DNA from: an uncultured Bacteroidaceae bacterium
Lineage (GTDB): Bacteria > Bacteroidota > Bacteroidia > Bacteroidales > Bacteroidaceae
Direction of reading: 5' to 3'
Assembly: GCA_944320965.1 (NCBI GenBank)
Contig: CALUJO010000015.1
Span: forward strand, 1-50,149
DNA: 50,149 nt
Under the pieces are notes generated by a model, which was given only the letters and a program-made list of their open reading frames with translations, had not been told where the DNA came from and ran no database searches. Of this stretch, positions 17,290 to 24,166 are shown piece after piece. The position numbers and the translations under genes were made by a program. Position 1 is the stretch's first letter, and each line of letters opens with the position of its first letter.

Positions 17290-17625
17290 ATGAATACAAA
17301 AGTAAATAAAAAATCTGACTTTATAAAGGCCCTTACGGCAAATGCCGGAGATATTGTTATTGAAGGGCATTTGGCCGAAACCTATAAAATAAGATACAGA
17401 AAGGCAGTATCGCTATCAAAACTCAGCTTAAAGATAATCTGCTCATCGAATGATTTTGCAGGCATAAGAGGTATACTCCTTTATACCAAGGGAGTACGCC
17501 TTGATATGTTTGTACTTGAACTTATGCTGGGCAATGAGCTTGCCCGGCTTGTATTTGACAACGGGTATGACAGGATGAGATATCTTGTCGGTGGAAATAT
17601 AGTATTTATGAAGCATAATAATTAA
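17290..17625 (+). CDS. Small protein of unknown function
   Basis: I do not recognise this 111-residue protein. It is lysine-rich at the N-terminus (MNTKVNKKSDFIKAL), has no signal peptide, and alternates short strands and helices ('GDIVIEGHLAETYKIRYRKAVSLSKLSLKIICSS', 'YDRMRYLVGGNIVFMK'). It is probably cytoplasmic. ATG 17290 was preferred to the in-frame GTG at 17230, because the stretch between encodes no plausible protein and contains hairpins. It lies between the two UDG-like paralogues with the DUF1232 gene 19 bp downstream, so these genes may be co-transcribed. Confidence 0.6.
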   Translation: MNTKVNKKSDFIKALTANAGDIVIEGHLAETYKIRYRKAVSLSKLSLKIICSSNDFAGIRGILLYTKGVRLDMFVLELMLGNELARLVFDNGYDRMRYLVGGNIVFMKHNN

Positions 17626-17644
17626 CCAAATAAAATTTATTGAT

Positions 17645-17953
17645 ATGGATAATAATAACGAATTGGAAGAAAAGAAAAGCACTGCTGGTGCTTGGGTAAT
17701 GCTTGTATTGGCTGTTTTGTATGGATTTAGTCCTGTTGATATTATTCCTGACATACCGGTTATTGGCTGGATTGATGATTTCTTTATCAATGCCACGGCT
17801 ATATTGAACCTGATCCAGGCTGAGTGTCATCAGACAAATGAAACGCTTGCTTCAATAGCCAAAGGTTTGAAATGGTTGGCAATAGGCATAGGAGTAGTGG
17901 TAATATTGCTTGTATTGTTGCTTGGCTCGTTTATTGTTTCATTGTTCAACTGA
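17645..17953 (+). CDS. DUF1232 (YkvA-like) small membrane protein
   Basis: The 102-residue product has the DUF1232 core 'AWVMLVLAVLYGFSPVDIIPDIPVIGWIDDFF' at about residues 18-48, whose 'SPxDxIPD...GxxDD' pattern is diagnostic. A second hydrophobic helix (about 78-100, 'LAIGIGVVVILLVLLLGSFIVSLF') ends the protein. The family occurs widely and has no established function; it is usually inner-membrane. It begins 19 bp after the unknown small protein and ends 25 bp before the second UDG-like gene. Confidence 0.82.
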   Translation: MDNNNELEEKKSTAGAWVMLVLAVLYGFSPVDIIPDIPVIGWIDDFFINATAILNLIQAECHQTNETLASIAKGLKWLAIGIGVVVILLVLLLGSFIVSLFN

Positions 17954-17978
17954 TAGTTGTTAACCAATATATATAAAA

Positions 17979-18620
17979 ATGAGCAAGGATTTTAATTCTG
18001 TTTTCTTTCTGCCAAGGGTAGGAAAAAACTATAGTAAAGGAGGTATTTTCGGCAAAAGGATTATGGTATTGGGCGAGAGCCATTACTGTGCTGAACATTG
18101 TGCGGATTGTGGTGCGCCATGTCATAAGACGGAATGCGGAAACTTTACTTCAAATGTGATGGAAAGGTATTTTGACGCCGATTGCGAATATGAACCGTGG
18201 ATGAATACATTCAGGAAGTTTGAAAGGTCACTGGTAAACAAGGTTACAGACAGGGCTCTTAGTCGTGAAATATGGGATTCTCTTTTGTTTTATAATTATT
18301 TACAGGTAGCAATGACCCAAAGTCGTGTTGCCGGAAACAAAGAGGATTATTTCAATGCCGAAACAGCCTTTTATGAGATACTTGAGGTGTACCGTCCAGA
18401 ATTTGTCATTGTGTGGGGGTATCGTCTTTGGAATAATTTACCAAACGGAGAAAGTTGGGGATGGAATGAAGATGTAAATATTGACGGAACTCTTTATGAG
18501 AACGGTTACTATCAGTTGAAAGATGGAAGTAAAGTAAATATAATAGCGATTCAGCATCCATCGTCAGGTTATTCGTGGGATTATTGGCATCGTGTAATTG
18601 AATTGTTTTTGAACAGATAA
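17979..18620 (+). CDS. Uracil-DNA-glycosylase-superfamily-like protein with cysteine cluster
   Basis: The 213-residue product has a motif LGESHYC (residues 31-37) at the end of the first strand and 'AIQHPSSGYSW' (His193-Ser196) near the C-terminus; together they resemble motif A and the HPS motif of the UDG superfamily. Five cysteines follow the first motif (Cys37, 41, 44, 48, 53), a spacing that could bind a metal or an iron-sulfur cluster, as in families 4 and 5 UDGs, although the spacing differs. DNA or RNA base processing is an inference; the family is uncharacterised. It is the shorter paralogue of the gene at 15953-17221 and is followed by a zinc-ribbon membrane protein after 19 bp. Confidence 0.62.
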   Translation: MSKDFNSVFFLPRVGKNYSKGGIFGKRIMVLGESHYCAEHCADCGAPCHKTECGNFTSNVMERYFDADCEYEPWMNTFRKFERSLVNKVTDRALSREIWDSLLFYNYLQVAMTQSRVAGNKEDYFNAETAFYEILEVYRPEFVIVWGYRLWNNLPNGESWGWNEDVNIDGTLYENGYYQLKDGSKVNIIAIQHPSSGYSWDYWHRVIELFLNR

Positions 18621-18639
18621 CTAAATTAAAGTATATATC

Positions 18640-19839
18640 ATGAAAAATAATGAAGTAATGACAGGTTATAGTAACGGACAGAAAAAAGTAAAGATATGTC
18701 CTTATTGTGGAGAAGAAATATTGGCAGTAGCCAAAAAGTGCAAACATTGTGGTGAATGGTTGGATAAGGAAACCGAGACAGAACCTGCAATGGTGGAGTG
18801 TCCGGTGTGTGGAGAGCAGATTGAGGAGTCTGCTGATATATGTCCATTCTGTAAGGAAAAAGTAAAAGATGAAAAAGAAACATCTGTTCCTTCAATTGTA
18901 GAGACGAAGGATAATGCCGGTGGAGCAGATGAGAATAATATTCAGCCATTAGGTGATGTTGCAAAACCGTATGGTGATGAAGAATGCAATCAGTGTGTTA
19001 GTGATAATATTGCAGGCTTTTTCAAATACAGTTTTGCAGATGTTTTTATACGTCATTATGCTGATTTCAAGGGAAAGATAAGCAGAAAGCAATTCTGGTT
19101 TGGTTATCTGTCTTATTCTTTATTGATTTTTTCTTTGGTATTGATGGATTTCCTGGCAGGCACTTATTATGTCTTTGTTTCTATAGCTGCTTTGCTCCTT
19201 ACAGTTCCCGGACTGGCTTTTATGGTCAGAAGACTTCATGATATAAATAAAAGCGGCTGGTGGATTTTTATAAGTATGATTCCTCTTGTTGGTTATTTGT
19301 GGCTTTTTGTGTTGCTTTTGAAAAGGGGGGAGACTAAAAGTCCTAAAATAAAACTGATGCCTGTTGATTGGGCAATATTTTCCGGTATCCTGATATTGAT
19401 AATATCTGTTATTGTTTCATTCAGGAGCATGACATCGGATATATTTACAGGAAGTGATTTTTCTTATGATAATTATTCTGAAGAACAGTTTGATTCTGAT
19501 GATTATAGTGGAACCAAATATTACGAAGGGGTAATTGATGGAAAATACTATTGTGATATAGAATTGTTATTTAATTGTTCCAGCGGTGGCATGCCTACTG
19601 TTATTTATTGGGTTGAAGGTTCTTATAGCTATAGAAAATCAAAATCAAGTGATAGACTTCTGTTGTTTGGTACCTATGATCCGTCTTCATTTAAAATGGA
19701 GTTGGAAGAATATTTGAATAATCCGGATGAAGAACCTATAGGTAAGATATCTGCATATAGAATAGGAACTGGAGAGTTTAGTGGAACTTATTATTTCAGT
19801 AATGGTGAGGAAATGGAATTTTATATGAAGGAAAAATAG
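18640..19839 (+). CDS. Double zinc-ribbon, DUF805 inner-membrane protein
   Basis: The 399-residue product has two N-terminal zinc ribbons, CPYCGEEILAVAKKCKHCGE (about 14-33) and CPVCGEQIEESADICPFC (about 48-65), then a linker. From about 125 comes DUF805: 'FKGKISRKQFWFGYLSY' followed by four membrane helices with the conserved 'RRLHDINKSGWW' loop. The C-terminal 130 residues are an extra beta-rich domain ('EGVIDGKYYCDIELLFNCSSGG') of unknown role after a further helix. Zinc ribbons joined to DUF805 are frequent in gut bacteria but functionally undefined. The lipoprotein 80 bp downstream may be related in function. Confidence 0.8.
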   Translation: MKNNEVMTGYSNGQKKVKICPYCGEEILAVAKKCKHCGEWLDKETETEPAMVECPVCGEQIEESADICPFCKEKVKDEKETSVPSIVETKDNAGGADENNIQPLGDVAKPYGDEECNQCVSDNIAGFFKYSFADVFIRHYADFKGKISRKQFWFGYLSYSLLIFSLVLMDFLAGTYYVFVSIAALLLTVPGLAFMVRRLHDINKSGWWIFISMIPLVGYLWLFVLLLKRGETKSPKIKLMPVDWAIFSGILILIISVIVSFRSMTSDIFTGSDFSYDNYSEEQFDSDDYSGTKYYEGVIDGKYYCDIELLFNCSSGGMPTVIYWVEGSYSYRKSKSSDRLLLFGTYDPSSFKMELEEYLNNPDEEPIGKISAYRIGTGEFSGTYYFSNGEEMEFYMKEK

Positions 19840-19919
19840 GCTTGTTGTATTTCATGATTAATCAGATTAATGAATATTGGGAATAGAACGGATTATAAAT
19901 ATTGAATAATTGATAATAT

Positions 19920-20537
19920 ATGAAACATGTAAGTATTATTTTGATATTGATGTCTTTTATTATGGCTTCGTGTGGGGATAATGAACTTGCACGGTCTGCC
20001 GATGGTTTATGGTATTCAAAATTGAATTTGAAGGATGAGTATGGAGTGCCCTATACAGTGGAAGAATATCTTCGTTTGAATTATGAGGAAAGTAATGATA
20101 AGGATGGTGGTACATTTGTGGAATCTATAGTATCCCACAATATTGATGATGATGGAGAGTACCAGGTAACTTATGATGTACATTCTACAGTTTCCGGTGA
20201 ATGGGAGGTCCTGTTTGGAGACTTCATTTCGGTGTATGATTTGTATTCGCTTGAAATAGAAATAAAAAATCTGAAATTTCTACCTTCCGAGTCTGCTGAC
20301 ATTATATCCAGACTTGATTTTGCGAGTGATGATATTTGGAGTCTGACTCTTGAAAAGGAAAGCATAAGAGAAGAAATAAGGAAAGGTATTTATCAGCAGG
20401 TATTGTCTGATTACAGACAGCACAATTATGAAGTTGATAATGAAAATGGTTGTTTTTCTGATTTTCAGGTAAATGGTGATATTTTGTCTTTTACAGCATC
20501 TGATATATCTATGAAGATGAAGAGGGTAAAAGAGTAG
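19920..20537 (+). CDS. Lipoprotein of unknown function
   Basis: The 205-residue product has a lipoprotein signal (MKHVSIILILMSFIMASC, lipobox IMASC, Cys18). The mature part is acidic and contains 'SADGLWYSKLNLKDEYGVPYTVEEYLRLNYEE' and 'TVSGEWEVLFGDFISVYD', which suggest a small lipocalin-like or calycin-like beta-barrel of the kind in DUF4923-type and related Bacteroidota lipoproteins; I cannot assign it firmly. There is no strongly acidic stretch right after Cys18, so export to the surface is less clear than for the lipoprotein at 9111. No clear terminator follows. Confidence 0.65.
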   Translation: MKHVSIILILMSFIMASCGDNELARSADGLWYSKLNLKDEYGVPYTVEEYLRLNYEESNDKDGGTFVESIVSHNIDDDGEYQVTYDVHSTVSGEWEVLFGDFISVYDLYSLEIEIKNLKFLPSESADIISRLDFASDDIWSLTLEKESIREEIRKGIYQQVLSDYRQHNYEVDNENGCFSDFQVNGDILSFTASDISMKMKRVKE

Positions 20538-21090
20538 TTTTCGGACATCTTTCTCCTTTTTATTAACAGATAATGTCTTTTGTGGAATCTTTTGGGTTAA
20601 GAATATTCTTGTTTTGGTTGTATTTGAGTTTAGGTGTATGGTTATGTAATGATTTGAGGATATAGCAGATATAATCTCAATATTTCTTGAAATAAAAAAG
20701 CAGTCCGTGTGTTTTTTATATCTATATTCTTTTGTTAGTCATTTTTTTATTACTTTTGGGCGAATAAAAATGATTAAAAAGAGTATATAGATTTTAAATA
20801 AGACATATTAAGATACTTGTAAGCAAATTATTGGACCTGGTTAAATCTGGAAAATTCAACAAAGGAGTCTATAATAATTTGGCAAGTGTGCTCTATACCC
20901 GTTCAGGGCATGGACTGCTTTCCTTTATTTTGACTCCGGGTTTTCCAGAACCTAACCAGAAAAGTAGAAGAGACAGATTCATGCCTTTCTTGTTTTCTTT
21001 CCCTTTTCTTTGTTTGCATTTGTTTTAAACTCATTTTTTATGAAATCGTTATTGCTGTTTGTAATAATACAACTGTTAAATTGTAATATT
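20538..21090 (+). other. 553-bp stretch without a supported gene
   Basis: Only weak open frames occur: a 30-codon frame at 20573-20665 that would encode one hydrophobic helix, and a TTG-started frame at 20831-21028 with no family resemblance. Base composition is very A/T-rich in the first half. I see no array, terminator or tRNA. A promoter for the downstream small genes probably lies near its right end. Confidence 0.4.
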
Positions 21091-21348
21091 ATGGGAAATA
21101 AAAATTATTATTGTGAGTATTGCGGACACAAATTTCCCGATGTCCGTCAACTGACTTCCGGTACTTGTTCCAAACATCCTGCCGGTTCAAACAAGGGAAG
21201 ACACAAACTTTATGAAGGAAGTGAAAAGAGTGAATACACTTGCAAGTATTGCGGAAAGCGCTTCCCGTCAATAATGGTTATGGTTGGATGCACTTGTGTC
21301 AATCATCCTGACGGTTCTAATAAAGGAAATCATTCACCGGCATTGTAG
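21091..21348 (+). CDS. Small protein with two tandem zinc-finger-like repeats
   Basis: The 85-residue product consists of two copies of one motif: 'YYCEYCGHKFPDVRQLTSGT' then CSKHP.GSNKGRH, and 'YTCKYCGKRFPSIMVMVGCT' then CVNHP.GSNKGNH. Each copy has C-x2-C and C-x3-H, a likely zinc site, joined by 'KLYEGSEKSE'. The N-terminus MGNKNY is consistent with a cytoplasmic protein. A start at ATG 21040 would add a hydrophobic segment (MKSLLLFVIIQLLNCNI) and cannot be excluded. Its role is unknown; nucleic-acid or protein binding is plausible. It is followed 61 bp later by a membrane microprotein. Confidence 0.65.
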   Translation: MGNKNYYCEYCGHKFPDVRQLTSGTCSKHPAGSNKGRHKLYEGSEKSEYTCKYCGKRFPSIMVMVGCTCVNHPDGSNKGNHSPAL

Positions 21349-21409
21349 TCTTTTATCGTATTTGGTAAGAGATATATTATATGTTTAATTTTTTTAAAAA
21401 CTTATCGTT

Positions 21410-21526
21410 ATGGGAAAAAACAAGACTAAAACAAAAGATGTTATTAAAACAGTGGTAAGCGTTGCTGGAACAGTTGCAACTATAGGTGGGGCTATTATTG
21501 GGGCTTTATCAGATGACAAGAAGTAA
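21410..21526 (+). CDS. 38-residue single-helix membrane microprotein
   Basis: ATG 21410 to TAA 21524-21526 encodes 38 residues: a basic head (MGKNKTKTKD), one glycine-rich hydrophobic helix (VIKTVVSVAGTVATIGGAII, about 11-30) and an acidic-basic tail (SDDKK). Basic-helix-charged-tail proteins of this size include type I toxins, small membrane regulators and bacteriocins; I cannot choose among these. The start MGKNK resembles MGNKN of the preceding zinc-finger gene, and both starts are preceded by A/T-rich leaders. A strong hairpin follows at 21557-21611. Confidence 0.5.
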   Translation: MGKNKTKTKDVIKTVVSVAGTVATIGGAIIGALSDDKK

Positions 21527-21556
21527 TTAAATTGGATAGTTTTAATTAATGTCCAG

Positions 21557-21634
21557 CCGCCGCTTTCATCCCCTTAACCGCAACCTTCGGTTATAGGAAT
21601 GAAGGCGGTGGTTTTATAACCGAAGTCTTCGGTT
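21557..21634 (+). terminator. Two consecutive strong hairpins
   Basis: Hairpin 1 pairs CCGCCGCTTTCAT (from 21557) with ATGAAGGCGGTGG (to 21611) through a nearly continuous stem, with AACCG/CGGTT at the apex. Hairpin 2 is AACCGAA (21618-21624) with TTCGGTT (21628-21634) and a 3-nt loop. They end the small-gene pair. A true T-run is missing, so the terminator call is tentative; they might be a mobile hairpin element. Confidence 0.45.
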
Positions 21635-21789
21635 TAAGAAAATGTTGGGACTGTTAAAATGGGATGTGCCAAACATTTTATCCACTTTTATAGGACAGTA
21701 GTGAGAGAGTACCTTTTTGGGAGATATTCAATTTATTGGGAATATTCAGAAAAGTCCCTATAAATAATATGGTTTTTGAGTAACTTTAC

Positions 21790-21797
21790 TATCTTTG
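21790..21797 (+). promoter_or_regulatory. -7 promoter element of the MntA/HepT pair
   Basis: TATCTTTG matches TAnnTTTG and lies 20 nt before ATG 21818. No TTTG occurs at the expected -33 position, so the promoter may be weak or regulated. Confidence 0.6.
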
Positions 21798-21817
21798 CAT
21801 TATAAGCAAGTCTGTTT

Positions 21818-22117
21818 ATGAAACTGATAGATAACAATATACAGAAGATTGTCGCTTTGTGCAAGAAGTACAAGGTCAACAAATTGTTTGTGTTCGGCTC
21901 AATACTTACTGACCGCTTTAACGAGGATAGCGATGTGGACTTGGTTGTTTCTTTCAACAAGGCAGAGATAAGCGACTATTTCGACAACTATTTTGATTTC
22001 AAATACTCGTTGGAGGAATTGTTCGGCAGGAATGTTGATTTGCTGGAAGAACAGACTATAAAGAATCCATATCTGAAAAAGAATGTGGATGCAACCAAAG
22101 CATTGATATATGGATGA
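21818..22117 (+). CDS. MntA-type nucleotidyltransferase antitoxin
   Basis: The 99-residue product is a minimal nucleotidyltransferase. It has the motif GS-x10-DxD at Gly27-Ser28 and Asp39/Asp41 (FGSILTDRFNEDSDVDL). In characterised MntA/HepT systems this enzyme transfers AMP to a tyrosine of the HEPN toxin and so silences it. The gene overlaps the HEPN gene by 8 bp, which couples their expression. The -7 element at 21790 gives a short leader. The pair is a cargo-type gene set often found in accessory regions. Confidence 0.9.
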   Translation: MKLIDNNIQKIVALCKKYKVNKLFVFGSILTDRFNEDSDVDLVVSFNKAEISDYFDNYFDFKYSLEELFGRNVDLLEEQTIKNPYLKKNVDATKALIYG

Positions 22118-22451
22118 TTTGATAAAGAAGCACTTGCAAGATATTTTGACAGCCATTGAAGAAATAGAAAGTTTCTTTGGTGACAAACCTAAGTTATTTG
22201 AAGACTTTTACAGTAATCTCTGTCTTAGACGGGCTACTGAAAGGAACATAGAGATTATAGGCGAAGCGATGAACAGAATCTTAAAGACTGATAGAAATAT
22301 AGCTATCACCAATTCGCGCAAAATAGTGGATGCAAGAAACTATATCATTCATGGATATGACAGCTTATCGGCTGATATTCTTTGGAGCATGGTTATCAAT
22401 CATCTGCCGAAACTGAAAGATGAAGTAACGGCTTTATTAGATAATAAGTGA
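22110..22451 (+). CDS. HepT-type HEPN ribonuclease toxin
   Basis: The 113-residue all-helical protein belongs to the DUF86/HepT family. The catalytic motif is complete: RNYIIHGY, where Arg76 and His81 form the RX4H nuclease site and Tyr83 is at the X-Y position that is AMPylated by MntA in the known system (RX4HXY). 'LRRATERNIEIIGEAMNRI' is the conserved second helix. It would cleave RNA, probably tRNA, when freed from its antitoxin. It is translated from ATG 22110 inside the end of the mntA-like gene. There is no sign of truncation. Confidence 0.9.
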   Translation: MDDLIKKHLQDILTAIEEIESFFGDKPKLFEDFYSNLCLRRATERNIEIIGEAMNRILKTDRNIAITNSRKIVDARNYIIHGYDSLSADILWSMVINHLPKLKDEVTALLDNK

Positions 22452-22627
22452 TATTTTTATTTATACAGAAACATACATATTAAGATTACGAAGGCTTTGA
22501 CTGCAAAATATTTATTGCTTAAAGCCCTCTATTTTATATCTTTCATGTAGCAAAGGTTTCAATATAGGAGACAGAGTCATTGACATTGCTGTTTTGTAGA
22601 AACATATAAACGATTGCTTTGAAGGCA

Positions 22628-22712
22628 CTCTTTTGTCCTGTAAATCCTCCGGTTTATCCCCAAAAATGCCGGTTAGTCCATAAAAAATCCCCGTTGGTCT
22701 ATCTTTTTTGCG
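22628..22712 (+). repeat. Direct-repeat array (four units, about 21 bp) abutting the efflux promoter
   Basis: Units CTCTTTTGTCC (22628), CCGGTTTATCC (22649), CCGGTTAGTCC (22669) and CCGTTGGTCT (22691) are spaced 21, 20 and 22 bp. Each is followed by an A/T block (TAAATCC, AAAATGC, AAAATCC, TTTTGCG). The last unit touches the -33 element TTTG (22707-22710). Length, spacing and location suit stacked activator sites. Unit 4 resembles the CCGTTnGTC half-site reported for the LytTR protein AlgR. Confidence 0.65.
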
Positions 22713-22738
22713 CCACGAAAGTTCTCATTCTATTTTTG
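22707..22738 (+). promoter_or_regulatory. Complete promoter of the tolC-macAB-LytTR operon
   Basis: TTTG (22707-22710) and TATTTTTG (22731-22738) are separated by exactly 20 nt, a full consensus match. Transcription would start near 22743, about 24 nt before ATG 22767. Confidence 0.85.
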
Positions 22739-22766
22739 TTTCAGAAAATGATAAGAATATATAGTT

Positions 22767-24140
22767 ATGAGAATCTTGAAAAATGGCATTTCCTTTTTGT
22801 TTTGCGTTGCTGTTGCTGGTGTTGCCTGTGCGCAGGATGCAGACAGTATAGCTGTGATGCCTGAGCAGTGGACATTGCAGCAGTGCATAGATTATGCTTT
22901 GGAAAAGAACATATCCATACAGAAGAACAGGATAAATGTTCAGAGTGCTGACATTGATACGAAGACGGCAAAGGCAGCATTCTTCCCAAGTCTAAATGCA
23001 TCTGTAAGCCAGCGAGTTGTAAACAATCCGTACAGCGACAGCAATACGATTATTGATGGAGACCGTATAACTACCAACAATTCCAAGACAAGCTACAACG
23101 GAAGTTATGGTATTGATGCCTCATGGAATCTGTTCAATGGCGGAAAGCGCATGAATACATTGAAACAGCAGAAGGTGGCACAGAACATAGCCGAGCTTAC
23201 TGTTGAAGAAAGTGAGAATTCAATCCAGGAAAGTCTTGTACAGATGTATATACAGATACTTTATGCAAACGAAGCAGTTGCTATCAATGAAGCGACGGTT
23301 GAGGTAAGCAAGGCGGAATGTGACAGGGGCAAGGAACTTCTTGCTGCCGGAAGTATTTCGAATGCCGACTATGCCCAGCTTGAAGCTCAGTACAGCAACA
23401 ACAAGTATATGCTTGTAACGTCGCGTGCAACTCTTCAGGATTACAAATTGCAACTGAAACAGCTCCTTGAAATAGACGGAGATCTTGATATAGATATAGT
23501 TGTACCTGATATTGATGACAGCGATGTGCTTGTTCCCCTGCCTCAGAAATCGGATGTTTACCAGACTGCACTAATAATACGTCCGGAGATTGAGTCGGGA
23601 GAGTTGAATGTCGAACATTCTGACCTTAACATAAGCATTGCAAAGGCAGGATATTACCCGTCTCTCAGTCTGAGTGCAGGAATCGGCACTAATCACACAA
23701 ACGGTAATGACTTTACATTTTCCGAGCAGGTAAAAACAAATTGGAACAATTCAATGGGAATTACCTTGAGTATTCCGCTTTACACTAACCGTCAGACAAG
23801 AAGTGGTGTGCAGAAAGCAAAGCTACAAAAGCAGACATACGAACTGGATTTGCTTGACAAGCGTAAAGCCCTTTACAGAACAATTGAAAGTTACTGGCTT
23901 GATGCAAACAGTGCCCAGCAACAGTATGCTGCAGCTGTTGAAAAATTGAAAAGCGCAAAAGTCAGCTATGATTTGGTCAGTGAGCAGTTTAATATGGGTA
24001 TGAAGAATACGGTAGAGCTGCTGACAGAGAAGAACAATTATCTGAATGCACAGCAGGAAGTGCTGCAGGCAAAATATATGTCGGTTATGAATATTCTGAT
24101 GCTTGATTTCTATAGCGGCAAACCGATGGAGTTAAATTGA
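22767..24140 (+). CDS. TolC-family outer membrane efflux channel
   Basis: Outer-membrane duct of a MacAB-type efflux pump, 457 residues. It has a signal peptide (MRILKNGISFLFCVAVAGVACAQ), then the standard opening 'WTLQQCIDYALEKNISIQKNRINVQSA'. Two OEP repeats with long helices are visible (about 100-230 and 300-440). 'AKAAFFPSLNASVSQRV' and 'AKAGYYPSLSLSAGIG' are the paired strand motifs of TolC-family barrels. It is the first gene of a six-gene operon (channel, MacA, ATPase, permease, kinase, regulator) whose promoter lies next to a 21-bp repeat array. Confidence 0.93.
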   Translation: MRILKNGISFLFCVAVAGVACAQDADSIAVMPEQWTLQQCIDYALEKNISIQKNRINVQSADIDTKTAKAAFFPSLNASVSQRVVNNPYSDSNTIIDGDRITTNNSKTSYNGSYGIDASWNLFNGGKRMNTLKQQKVAQNIAELTVEESENSIQESLVQMYIQILYANEAVAINEATVEVSKAECDRGKELLAAGSISNADYAQLEAQYSNNKYMLVTSRATLQDYKLQLKQLLEIDGDLDIDIVVPDIDDSDVLVPLPQKSDVYQTALIIRPEIESGELNVEHSDLNISIAKAGYYPSLSLSAGIGTNHTNGNDFTFSEQVKTNWNNSMGITLSIPLYTNRQTRSGVQKAKLQKQTYELDLLDKRKALYRTIESYWLDANSAQQQYAAAVEKLKSAKVSYDLVSEQFNMGMKNTVELLTEKNNYLNAQQEVLQAKYMSVMNILMLDFYSGKPMELN

Positions 24141-24166
24141 TAATAATAAGTAAAGCATATAACAGT

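Noticed and set aside
20573..20665. 30-codon frame with one hydrophobic helix
   Set aside because: Such short hydrophobic frames are common by chance in A/T-rich DNA and there is no ribosome site or conserved partner. The 38-codon frame at 21410 is better supported by its charged ends and context.
20831..21028. TTG-started frame of 65 codons in the gap before the zinc-finger gene
   Set aside because: No ATG, no recognised motif and no conserved feature. It overlaps the probable leader of the next gene.
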